A stretch of 64,000 bases of DNA from Halobaculum halobium (lineage in GTDB: Archaea; Halobacteriota; Halobacteria; Halobacteriales; Haloferacaceae), in NCBI RefSeq assembly GCF_030127145.1, contig NZ_CP126159.1, forward strand, positions 186,001 to 250,000, given 5' to 3'. Within the stretch, counting starts at the first letter, position 1, and the number at the start of each line of letters is the position of its first letter. Both the position numbers and the translations under genes were made by a program. Shown here piece by piece: positions 42,601 through 50,983 of this stretch. Under the pieces are notes generated by a model that had not been told where the DNA came from, searched no databases, and saw only the letters and a list, made by a program, of their open reading frames with translations.

Positions 42601-43811
42601 TCTCCGTCAGCAAGTTGTTGTACAACCTCGACGCCGAGGGCGACGGGCTCAGATACGGCGACGCCGACTCCACGGCCGAGCAGATACGCGAGCGGAAACA
42701 GGAGCGACCGGTCGTCGTCTGGAACGGGACGAAACGGTGCAACCTCTCGTGTTCCCACTGCTATGCGGGCGCCGACGTGGGCGCCGCTCCCGGAGAGCTC
42801 ACGACCGCCGAGGCAAAGGGGATGCTGGACGAGCTCGCCGACTACGGCGCTCCTGTCGTGCTCTTCTCGGGGGGTGAACCCCTCGTTCGCGAGGACCTCC
42901 CCGAACTGGTCGCACACGCGAGCGACGCCGGGATCCGCCCGGTGCTGTCGACCAACGGAACGTTACTCACCCGGGACCGGGCCCGCGAACTCCGCGACGC
43001 CGGACTCGCGTACGCGGGGATCTCCGTCGACGGTCGTCGCGAGGTCAACGACGCCTTCCGCGGACAGGAGGGCGCCTTCGACGCCGCCGTCGACGGCATC
43101 GAGGCGTGTCTCGACGTGGGGCTGAAGACCGGCCTGCGCTACACGGTCACCGATGACACCGTCCCGGATATGGAGGCCGTAGTCGACCTGCTCACAGACG
43201 TCGGCGTCGACCGGTTCTGCTTCTATCACCTCGCGTACGGCGGCCGGGGCGTCCCTGACGCCGACATCACGCCCGAGACCCGTCGGGACGCGGTCGAGCG
43301 CCTCGTCGACCTCACGCGCCAGTACCACGAGGACGGCGAGGAGATCGAGACGCTGCTGGTGGGTAACTACTGCGACGCCGCCTACCTCGTCGAGTACGCC
43401 CGCCGCGAGTTCGGCCCCGAACGCGCCGAGCGAGTCCGCCGCTACCTCGAGGTCAACGGCGGCGACCCGGCCGGCGAGCGCGTCGCCGACATCGACTATC
43501 AGGGGAACGTCCACGCGACGCAGTTCTGGCAGTCGTACTCGCTCGGGAACGTCCGCGATCGCCCCTTCGGCGACATCTGGGAGGACGAATCGAACCCCCT
43601 GATCGACCGCCTCCGGGACCGGCCCGACAGCCTCGGTGAGGAGTGTCGTAGCTGCGCGTACAGCGACATCTGCCGGGGCGCCTCACGCCTGCGCGCGCTC
43701 ACGGTCGACGGCGAGTTCGGCGCCCGCGATCCGCAGTGCTACCTCACGCCGGACGAGCGCGCCGGCGACGGCGCATTCGGCGTCGGGTCGCCGCCGTCGC
43801 AGGCGGACTGA
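42597..43811 (+). CDS. Radical SAM/SPASM domain protein
   Basis: 404 residues from the GTG at 42597. The 4Fe-4S/SAM motif C-x3-C-x2-C reads CNLSCSHC (about residues 48-55), followed by VVLFSGGEPLVREDLPEL and STNGTLLTRDRA, the standard radical SAM barrel. The C-terminal SPASM region has CRSCAYSDIC near residue 350 and a final Cys in DPQCYL, predicting auxiliary clusters. IDYQGNVHATQFW lies just before it. SPASM enzymes modify peptides or make cofactors; relatives of this type in haloarchaea are unassigned. Coupled to the PaaB-like protein at 42295 and followed, 102 bases later, by a ThiS/MoaD-like gene. Cytosolic. Confidence 0.88.
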   Translation: MISVSKLLYNLDAEGDGLRYGDADSTAEQIRERKQERPVVVWNGTKRCNLSCSHCYAGADVGAAPGELTTAEAKGMLDELADYGAPVVLFSGGEPLVREDLPELVAHASDAGIRPVLSTNGTLLTRDRARELRDAGLAYAGISVDGRREVNDAFRGQEGAFDAAVDGIEACLDVGLKTGLRYTVTDDTVPDMEAVVDLLTDVGVDRFCFYHLAYGGRGVPDADITPETRRDAVERLVDLTRQYHEDGEEIETLLVGNYCDAAYLVEYARREFGPERAERVRRYLEVNGGDPAGERVADIDYQGNVHATQFWQSYSLGNVRDRPFGDIWEDESNPLIDRLRDRPDSLGEECRSCAYSDICRGASRLRALTVDGEFGARDPQCYLTPDERAGDGAFGVGSPPSQAD

Positions 43812-43913
43812 CGACTGCAACCGAGTGCGATATCGCCTCCGCACTATCCGTCTGCCACCCCATCGAACGTGTTCGGGGAACGGTTGAGGGGTGCCAGCCG
43901 CTGAATATCCCGT

Positions 43914-44321
43914 ATGAGCGCAGTTGACGCCGAGACGGCCGAGCGCGACGACGAGCGAGCCGTCACTACCGTCGAGGTGAAAGGGACCGGGCGGCTGTAC
44001 GACGCCCTGCCGGCACACCGCTTCGAGTACACGTTCGAAGGGACGACGCTTCGGGAGTTCCTCGACGCGTTCCTCGACGAGCACGACGTGGTGGAGTTCC
44101 TCATCGCCGAGACACCGGCTGAGGAAGTCGCACACGGCTGGGCGCCCGCACCCGAAGAACTCCCAGACGACTTCACCGCGAACCCCGAGGGCGATCGAAC
44201 ACGGGCGTACGCGCGGATCGCGATTAACGGCCGGTTCAACGAGCACCTCGGCGGCTTCGACACCGAACTCGCGGACGGAGACCGCGTCGCGCTGATGTAC
44301 CCGTTCATGTACTGCTGCTGA
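43914..44321 (+). CDS. ThiS/MoaD-like protein ending in Cys-Cys
   Basis: 135 residues. An N-terminal extension (~20 residues) precedes a beta-grasp-like fold: VTTVEVKGTGRLYDALPAHRF, TLREFLDAFLDEH, then ARIAINGRFNEHLGGFDTELADGDRVALMYPFMYCC. The last block matches the family's C-terminal strand (ING ... L..GD.V.L..P). Sulfur-carrier members end in Gly-Gly, but this protein ends in Tyr-Cys-Cys, so classical C-terminal thiocarboxylation is not possible. Vicinal Cys could bind metal or carry sulfur. The 102-base gap to the radical SAM gene holds an AT-richer patch (GAATATCC) that may be its own promoter. Confidence 0.7.
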   Translation: MSAVDAETAERDDERAVTTVEVKGTGRLYDALPAHRFEYTFEGTTLREFLDAFLDEHDVVEFLIAETPAEEVAHGWAPAPEELPDDFTANPEGDRTRAYARIAINGRFNEHLGGFDTELADGDRVALMYPFMYCC

Positions 44322-44531
44322 TCGTATCGCGCGTCCGGAGTTCCCGGTACAACCGTACCGACCTCCACGATGATGTACCTAACCCGGAGAGACTGACTAC
44401 GTCGTTTACAGCTGATTCCCCCGGTCGGAGCTCGTCGCCCGGCGTCGGCGGGGTCGGCTCTGCTGAATTCCTCAGAAGGCGACAGATTTCGACCCGGATG
44501 TGGTCGGTACGGAGGGGACGCGTATTCGTTG

Positions 44532-44705
44532 CTAACGTTTGTACACCAACCAATATGACAGTGGGAGTGTCACCGCGAGGACCACCAACGTCCCGATAAT
44601 TTGGTTGTAGACATCTGGGGGAGATACCTGCGCAGCGATAGCGAACCCCAGAATGATCAGAAGAGACTCGTAGATCACGAACCGAGAACGACGTGACAAG
44701 TTCAT
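44532..44705 (-). CDS. Small two-helix membrane protein (57 aa)
   Basis: 57 residues from the ATG at 44705: MNLSRRSRFVIYES, a hydrophobic helix (LLIILGFAIAAQV), a short polar turn (SPPDVYNQ) and a second helix (IIGTLVVLAVTLPLSYWLV), ending in YKR. No family known. The upstream open frame to 44993 overlaps the next divergent gene and is not membrane-like, so it is not used. Base composition is AT-richer than the surroundings, like the kinase gene at 44869. Confidence 0.6.
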   Translation of the reverse strand: MNLSRRSRFVIYESLLIILGFAIAAQVSPPDVYNQIIGTLVVLAVTLPLSYWLVYKR

Positions 44706-44868
44706 ACTGTTGATGTATGCGATCTCACGGATAAACTGTGTCAAACCTACTGGATTTTTGCGACCGGCAGTTTCAGCCCATTTCGTGCCCGAAGAATCGT
44801 ATTTCAACAGAGTCGGGGAGGGAGACCTTTTGAGAAAGGGCTTTAGTCGATGATCGAAACACATAGGT

Positions 44869-47127
44869 ATGCATATTCTCTGCGTCGATGACGACGCGAA
44901 TTTCTTGGATCTCACGACAACATTTTTACAACGTAACCTTCCTGCGGCAACGATACACACTGCCACCCGCGTCGGAGACGCACAGACGCTCATCGAAACA
45001 GAGCCGATCGTGTGCGTCGTGAGTGATTACGAGATGCCGGACCAGAACGGGCTGGAGTTCTTACAGTCCGTCCGTGAGACGCATGCGGAGCTGCCGTTTA
45101 TTCTCTTCACTGGAAAGGGCTCAGAAGAGATCGCCAGCGACGCCATCTCTGTCGGAGTAACTGATTACCTCCAGAAACGTGGCCCCGAACAGTACGAGCG
45201 GCTTGCCGAGCGCATTCGTCATGCGGTTACCGAGTACCAAACCCAGCACGAACTTCAAGAACGAGTGAAGGAACTCACTGCGATTCAAACCATTAGCGAT
45301 CTACTCACCGCCAGTGACGATCAGTCGGACGAGCAACTCCAGCAAATCGCAACCTACCTTCCAAAGGCGCTGCAGTTCCCTGAGGCGGCAGTTTCTTCGA
45401 TCTCCCTCGATGAGACTGAATTCAGGTCTCCCGAGTACGAAGCACCGGTGGATCAACTCACCGTCCAAGACGTGACCACCGCTGGCAACGAACTCGAACT
45501 TACGATCGGCTACACGGATCACTCCGTGGCTGAGACCGACGGTGACGCGTTTCTGCCTGAAGAACGTGAGCTACTCACAACGATTCTGCAGCTCATCACG
45601 GGGTACCTTGACCGCAAACACGTCCTCTCGGATCTCCAAGAGGCGGACCGCCGTCTCAACCTCATTCTCAACAATACGACTGCAGTGATGTATCTGAAAG
45701 ATACTGATGGGCGATACGTGTTCGTGAATGCCGAATACGAGCGCTTAGTAGACGCGGACAACACGGAGATCGTTGGAAGCAGTGATGAGGACATTCACCC
45801 ACCGGACGTCGCTGCGGCTGTCCAAGCGAACGACCGCCGCGTCGTTGAGACGGGCGAACCGATCGAGGTCGAAGAGCGACTCACGGTGAACGGTGCTGAG
45901 CGAACGTATCTCTCATTAAAAGTTCCCGCACTGGGTGGCGCTGGCAACGTGGAAGGCGTGTTCGGCGTGTCTACAGAAATAACACAGCGAAAAGAACGCG
46001 AACGGCAACTCGAAGCGCTCAACCGGGAGATCTCACAGTTCTTGTCTGCCGAGACGGCTGAGGACGTCGCCGAACGAGGGGTCGTCGCCGCTCGTGAGAT
46101 ATTGGACTTACAGGCGAACTCCATCCATTTGTACGACGCCGAAACCGATGAGTTGGTGCCTGCTGCGTACACTGATGCTGTGCTGGAGCTTATCGGTACC
46201 CCCCCGTCGTTTCATGACGGAGAGAGTATCGCGTGGCGGGTGTTCGAGGACGGAACTGCAACGGCGATCGATGATGTCCAGACTGACCCGGATATCTATA
46301 ACCCGGAGACGCCGATCCGCAGCGAGTTGCATCTCCCGCTGGGCGAGTACGGGACGCTGCTAGCCGGATCACCAACCCCCTCGCAGTTCGATTCACAAGA
46401 CGTCGTGATCGGTGAACTACTCGCTACGCATCTAACCACTGCGCTTTCAAAAGTCAATACCGAGCAAGCGTTACGGGAGCGAGAAGCGGAGTTAGAGTCT
46501 CAAAATGAGCGGCTTGAACAGTTCGCCAGTATGGTTTCACACGATCTTCGCAATCCGCTCTCAGTCGCGTCCGGGCATCTCGAACGCTATCAGCAAACCG
46601 GCGAGGAATCACACCTCGACACGATCGACACCTCCCTTACTCGAATCCAGGAACTCATCACTGACCTCACGACGCTCGCACGTCACGGCATCCCTGACGA
46701 AAACCACGAGCCGGTTTCGGTCGCTGAGGTGGCCCACGACGCATGGGAACTGGTCGACACACGGTCGGCAACCCTGTCGACGGATCCGTGTACAGTGAAT
46801 GGAGACGAAAGCCAGATCTTGGCACTCTTCGAGAATCTCTTCCGGAACGCGGTCGGGCACGGCGGCGACGACGTCACTGTTCGCGTCGGGCCACTTGAGG
46901 ACGGCTTCTACGTCGAAGACACCGGCGACGGTATTCCGGCTGACGAACGTGACTCCGTGTTCGAGCACGGCTACACGACAGGCTACAGCGGGAGCGGTAT
47001 CGGCCTCACGATTGTCTCTCGCATCGCCCAAGGTCACGATTGGGACGTTACCCTCACAGACAGCACTGAAGGCGGTGCACGCTTTGAGTTCCGAGAGACA
47101 GGGTCAGCAGAACCTGCCGATTGTTGA
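44869..47127 (+). CDS. Hybrid receiver-GAF-PAS-GAF histidine kinase
   Basis: 752 residues. Domains in order: receiver (1-115) with acidic pocket CVDDDAN and phospho-acceptor Asp in VVSDYEMPDQNG; a coiled linker and possible degenerate GAF (about 140-245); PAS (about 262-375, VMYLKDTDGRYVFVNAEYERL); GAF (about 385-525); HisKA with MVSHDLRNPLSVASGH; and HATPase with LFRNAVGHGG (N box), DTGDGIP (G1) and SGSGIGLTIV (G2). No membrane segment, so a cytosolic sensor or phospho-acceptor relay. Base composition is clearly AT-richer than its neighbours, suggesting separate ancestry. It lies just upstream of the NO reductase and might sense redox or nitrogen oxides, but no such ligand site is identifiable. 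Confidence 0.87.
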   Translation: MHILCVDDDANFLDLTTTFLQRNLPAATIHTATRVGDAQTLIETEPIVCVVSDYEMPDQNGLEFLQSVRETHAELPFILFTGKGSEEIASDAISVGVTDYLQKRGPEQYERLAERIRHAVTEYQTQHELQERVKELTAIQTISDLLTASDDQSDEQLQQIATYLPKALQFPEAAVSSISLDETEFRSPEYEAPVDQLTVQDVTTAGNELELTIGYTDHSVAETDGDAFLPEERELLTTILQLITGYLDRKHVLSDLQEADRRLNLILNNTTAVMYLKDTDGRYVFVNAEYERLVDADNTEIVGSSDEDIHPPDVAAAVQANDRRVVETGEPIEVEERLTVNGAERTYLSLKVPALGGAGNVEGVFGVSTEITQRKERERQLEALNREISQFLSAETAEDVAERGVVAAREILDLQANSIHLYDAETDELVPAAYTDAVLELIGTPPSFHDGESIAWRVFEDGTATAIDDVQTDPDIYNPETPIRSELHLPLGEYGTLLAGSPTPSQFDSQDVVIGELLATHLTTALSKVNTEQALREREAELESQNERLEQFASMVSHDLRNPLSVASGHLERYQQTGEESHLDTIDTSLTRIQELITDLTTLARHGIPDENHEPVSVAEVAHDAWELVDTRSATLSTDPCTVNGDESQILALFENLFRNAVGHGGDDVTVRVGPLEDGFYVEDTGDGIPADERDSVFEHGYTTGYSGSGIGLTIVSRIAQGHDWDVTLTDSTEGGARFEFRETGSAEPADC

Positions 47128-47471
47128 CTCGCAACAGCAGCTATTGTCCGATGTGGAGGCTTTCAACGGAGCTCACGAACTGCGACCGAATCAGTTCCTC
47201 TGGTGGATACTTCGAGACAACCTCTCTCGTTCCGAAGGACGAGGGGGCGGTACCCCCGACAACGCATCCACCTACGACACCCTCGCTGTGGATGTAACAC
47301 ACCACAGCTCGTTATCGTACGTGTGCCCACGCCGACTTGCTGCCAAGACGGATTTGATCATCCCTTGCAACACACGGTTCGAAAGAGCGGTCGAAACATG
47401 TTCGCCAGCGTCCCCGAGGAGCCGGAACCGCGGACGGACTAACCCGGCTGACGGGAGTATCGCCGACCGGC
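47128..47471. other. Intergenic region upstream of the NO reductase
   Basis: 344 bases containing no gene I can support. Composition changes from the AT-richer kinase gene to GC-rich within it. No FNR-like palindrome or obvious TATA box was found close to the ATG at 47472, although an AT-rich patch (TTTGATCATCC) lies near 47354-47364. Confidence 0.4.
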
Positions 47472-49763
47472 ATGAAGGTAACCAGACGAACCCTGGCGAA
47501 GGCGCTCGTCGTGGCCTTCGTCGTGAACCTCGTCGTGATGGGCGCCGGCGCCGCGTTGGCCTACGAGGAGGCGCCGCCCATCCCCGACCGGATCGTCGGG
47601 CCGGACGGGGAGACGATCGCCACGGGCGACGACGTACAGGCCGGCAAGGCGGCGTTCCAGCGTGACGGGCTCATGAATCACGGGTCGATCCTGGGCAACG
47701 GGGCGTACTTCGGCCCCGACTACACCGCCGACGCGCTCGACCTGAAGACCGAGGCGATGCGCGAGTACTACGCCGAGAAGCGCTATGGCGACGCGTACGA
47801 CGACCTCTCAGAGGCGGAGCGCGCCGCCGTCGACGCGCGCGTGAAGTCCGACCTCGACGACGGATCGCCCGGCGACGGCGTCATCGAGTACTCCGCCGCG
47901 GAGGCGTACGCCCACGAGCAGGTCCGTGAGACGTACGTCGAGCGCTACCACGAGGGCTCCGACGCGCGCGGCGTTCCGGTGGACATGATCGACTCGGAGG
48001 AGGACGCGCGGCGCTTCGCGGACTTCGCGCTGTGGACCGCGTGGTTCTCACACACCGATCGGCCGGGCGCGGAACACAGCTACACGAACGACTGGCCGCC
48101 CGCCCCCGCCGCCGGAAACACCCCCGGCGCGTCCGCGATGACGTGGAGCGTTATCGCGATGGTGCTGCTCGTCGCGGGCGCCGGCGTCGGCATCTGGCTG
48201 TACTCGTCGATCGATCTCCCCGAGCCGTCGGCCGAGGGCGTCGACGTGCCCCACCCTGACGACATCGACCTCCTCCCGAGTCAGTCGGCCGCGCTGTGGT
48301 TCGTTCCCGTCGCGGCGCTGCTGTTCCTCGCGCAGACGCTGCTCGGGGGACTGCTCGCCCACTACTACATCGAGCGACACGCGTTCTTCGGGCTGGAGAC
48401 GATACCCGGGTTGGGCGTCGACGTCCTCCAGGTGCTGCCGTTCGCGATGGCGAAGACGTGGCACATCGACCTTGGGATCCTCTGGATCGCCACGCTGTGG
48501 CTCGGCGCGGGGCTGTTCCTCCCGCCGCTACTCACCGGATACGAGCCCGATAACCAAGCGCAGTACGTGAAGGGACTACTCGTCGCGCTCGTCGTCGTCG
48601 TGGTCGGCGGACTCTCGGGCATTTGGCTCGGCGCCCACGGTTACTTCGACGGCGACCTGTGGTGGATCCTCGGCAACGAGGGACTGGAGTACTTGGAAGT
48701 CGGGAAGCTCTGGCAGGCCGGCCTGCTCGCCGGCTTCATTGGGTGGGCCGCGCTCGCCGCGCGCGGACTGAAGCCGCTGTTGAAGCGGGAGACGCCGTAC
48801 GGGCTCGCGCACATGATCCTCTATGCGGGCGGATCCATCGCGCTGCTGTTCACCGCGGGGTTCATGTTCACGCCGCAGACGAACATCGCGGTGACGGAGT
48901 TCTGGCGCTGGTGGGTCGTCCACATGTGGGTCGAGGGCGCCTTCGAGTTCTTCATCGTCGCCGTCGTCGCGATGACGCTGGTGTCGATGAACCTCCTGCG
49001 GCGACGCTCGGCGGAGAAGGCGGTCTTGCTGGAGGCGCTACTCGTGATGGGTACGGGTGTCATCGGCGTCAGCCACCACTACTGGTGGATCGGGATGCCC
49101 GACATCTGGGTGCCCATCGGGAGCGTGTTCTCGACGCTGGAGCTGATCCCGCTCGTCTTCATCCTCTTCGAGGCGATCAACGAGTACCGGGCGCTCGCCG
49201 GCAGCGGCGAGTCGTTCCCGTACACGCTGCCGTTCATGTTCATCATCGCCTCCGGCGTGTGGAACTTCGTCGGCGCGGGCGTGCTCGGCTTCTTCATCAA
49301 CCTCCCGCTGATCAACTACTACGAGCACGGCACCTACCTCACGGTCGGTCACGCCCACGCCGCGATGTTCGGCGCGTTCGGCTTCCTCGCCATCGGCATG
49401 GCAACCTACGTCCTCCGGTTCACCGTCTCGGACTGGAGCGGTCGACGCCTCCGGTGGGCGTTCTGGCTGTGGAACGTCGGCCTCGCGCTGATGGTGTTCG
49501 TCTCCGTCCTCCCGGTCGGGTTCGTCCAACTGGAGGTGTCGTTCACCGAGGGGTACGACGCCGCGCGCTCGCTGGCGTTCTACAACCGGCCGCTCATCCA
49601 GTCGCTGTTCTGGGCGCGGCTCCCCGGCGACACGCTCATCATCCTCGGGACGGCGCTGTTCACCTACGACGTGGCCGCGAAGCTGACCGCGCGCCGCGTC
49701 GCCGACGACCCCGAGCGCGTCCCCAGCGGGGCGGTTCGGCCGTTCCTCGAAGACGACGACTAA
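47472..49763 (+). CDS. norZ: Quinol-dependent nitric oxide reductase (qNOR)
   Basis: 763 residues, single-subunit length. N-terminal signal-anchor helix (LAKALVVAFVVNLVVMGAGAAL), then a ~200-residue periplasm-like domain (AAFQRDGLMNHGSILGNGAYFGPDY) resembling the cytochrome-c-like extension but without a CxxCH heme motif, as in qNOR. Twelve or more helices follow with heme-copper-oxidase-type His in TWHIDLGILWIATLW and a Glu-containing WVVHMWVEGAFEFF. Reduces two NO to nitrous oxide with electrons from quinol. Next gene is the copper nitrite reductase; a hairpin sits between them, so they may be separate transcripts. Start ATG at 47472. Confidence 0.93.
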   Translation: MKVTRRTLAKALVVAFVVNLVVMGAGAALAYEEAPPIPDRIVGPDGETIATGDDVQAGKAAFQRDGLMNHGSILGNGAYFGPDYTADALDLKTEAMREYYAEKRYGDAYDDLSEAERAAVDARVKSDLDDGSPGDGVIEYSAAEAYAHEQVRETYVERYHEGSDARGVPVDMIDSEEDARRFADFALWTAWFSHTDRPGAEHSYTNDWPPAPAAGNTPGASAMTWSVIAMVLLVAGAGVGIWLYSSIDLPEPSAEGVDVPHPDDIDLLPSQSAALWFVPVAALLFLAQTLLGGLLAHYYIERHAFFGLETIPGLGVDVLQVLPFAMAKTWHIDLGILWIATLWLGAGLFLPPLLTGYEPDNQAQYVKGLLVALVVVVVGGLSGIWLGAHGYFDGDLWWILGNEGLEYLEVGKLWQAGLLAGFIGWAALAARGLKPLLKRETPYGLAHMILYAGGSIALLFTAGFMFTPQTNIAVTEFWRWWVVHMWVEGAFEFFIVAVVAMTLVSMNLLRRRSAEKAVLLEALLVMGTGVIGVSHHYWWIGMPDIWVPIGSVFSTLELIPLVFILFEAINEYRALAGSGESFPYTLPFMFIIASGVWNFVGAGVLGFFINLPLINYYEHGTYLTVGHAHAAMFGAFGFLAIGMATYVLRFTVSDWSGRRLRWAFWLWNVGLALMVFVSVLPVGFVQLEVSFTEGYDAARSLAFYNRPLIQSLFWARLPGDTLIILGTALFTYDVAAKLTARRVADDPERVPSGAVRPFLEDDD

Positions 49764-49797
49764 CCGGGAGCCTCCCGGATTCGCTGGTTCTCTTTTA
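49764..49797 (+). terminator. Hairpin followed by T-rich stretch after the NO reductase
   Basis: CCGGGAGCCTCCCGG directly after the stop codon forms a 6-bp GC stem with a tiny loop, followed within 15 bases by CTCTTTTACC. The placement and T stretch suggest a transcription terminator for the qNOR gene. Confidence 0.45.
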
Positions 49798-49898
49798 CCT
49801 CCCACGCGAACCAGTTCGGTCGAGTCCCGCACCGTCGGGAACCACGAACTCGGTTGATGTGGTGTCCACCCATACGTGCAACTGCGAGGTGCCCACTG

Positions 49899-50966
49899 AT
49901 GCCCACGACGCGACGCACGACGCTGAAGGCGCTCGGAACCGGTGCGGGCGGGGCTGCCCTCGCCGGGTGTGCGGCCGACGCGCCGACCGACGAACAGACT
50001 GAGACTGCGCGGCAGACGACGGAGAAGGCGAGCGGAAAGCCGACGTCGAGCCGCGTCGCGGCCGACCCGACCGATGTCCCGGCGCCGATCGACCGTGACA
50101 CCTCGGAGACGGTCGAGGTCGACCTGACCGCGAGGGAGGTGCGCGCCGAGATCGAAGACGGCGTCGTCTACGACTACATGACGTTCGACGGGCAGATCCC
50201 CGGGCCGATGATCCGGGTCCGCCGCGGCGACACCGTCCGGGTGACCTTGACGAACGCCGAGGAGAACGCGATGCCGCACAACGTCGACTTCCACGCGTGT
50301 TACGGGCCCGGCGGCGGCGCCGAAGACACCACCGTCGCGCCCGGCGAGTCGGCGACGATCCAGTTCCGCGCGGAGTACCCGGGCGCGTTCATCTACCACT
50401 GCGCCGTCGCGAACATGGACTACCACATCGCTTCGGGGATGTTCGGCATGATCCTCGTCGAGCCGGAGGGCGGGCTCCCCGAGGTCGACCGGGAGTTCTA
50501 CGTCGGTCAACACGAGATCTACACGGACAAACCCGCAGGCGAGAAGGGGCGACACAGCTTCGACCTCGCGTCGATGAAGGCGGAAGACCCCACGTACGTC
50601 GTACTCAACGGCCAGAAATACGGGCTCACGCCCGACCGATTCGGTGCGATGAGCGCCGAGACCGGCGAGACCGCACGCGTGTTCATGGTCACGGGCGGAC
50701 CGAACCTCAACAGTAACTTCCACCCGATCGGCAACGTCTGGACCGACGCCTATCGAGACGGCGCGCTCGCGAGTGACCCCGAGCACTTCGTCCAGACGAT
50801 GAACGTCCCGCCGGGCAGCTGTATGGTCGGCACGATGGACTTCCCGGTGCCCGAGAACATCAAACTCGTCGACCACGCGCTCTCGCGCGTCGCGCGCAAG
50901 GGCATGCTCGGAATCGTCTCGGTCGACGGCGAAGAGAACCCCGAGGTGTTCGATCCCTCGCCGTAG
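49899..50966 (+). CDS. nirK: Copper-containing nitrite reductase (NirK)
   Basis: 355 residues from the ATG at 49899. TRRTTLKALGTGAGG and LAGC predict a Tat-exported lipoprotein facing outside. Two cupredoxin domains: the first has active-site HNVDFHA and type-1 copper ligands in FIYHCAVANMDYHIASGM; the second has NFHPIGNVW, giving the catalytic His, and QTMNVPPGSC near the trimer-contact region. Catalyses nitrite to nitric oxide, with electrons from a blue copper protein such as the halocyanins encoded here. An in-frame start 15 codons upstream is not preferred because the leader would be lengthened with polar residues. Converges on the kinase at 50984. Confidence 0.95.
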   Translation: MPTTRRTTLKALGTGAGGAALAGCAADAPTDEQTETARQTTEKASGKPTSSRVAADPTDVPAPIDRDTSETVEVDLTAREVRAEIEDGVVYDYMTFDGQIPGPMIRVRRGDTVRVTLTNAEENAMPHNVDFHACYGPGGGAEDTTVAPGESATIQFRAEYPGAFIYHCAVANMDYHIASGMFGMILVEPEGGLPEVDREFYVGQHEIYTDKPAGEKGRHSFDLASMKAEDPTYVVLNGQKYGLTPDRFGAMSAETGETARVFMVTGGPNLNSNFHPIGNVWTDAYRDGALASDPEHFVQTMNVPPGSCMVGTMDFPVPENIKLVDHALSRVARKGMLGIVSVDGEENPEVFDPSP

Positions 50967-50983
50967 CGCCGCAACACCGGCAG

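Noticed and set aside
43914..44321. Reading the ThiS/MoaD-like protein as a ubiquitin-like SAMP modifier
   Set aside because: Lacks the C-terminal Gly-Gly needed for conjugation; ends in Cys-Cys.
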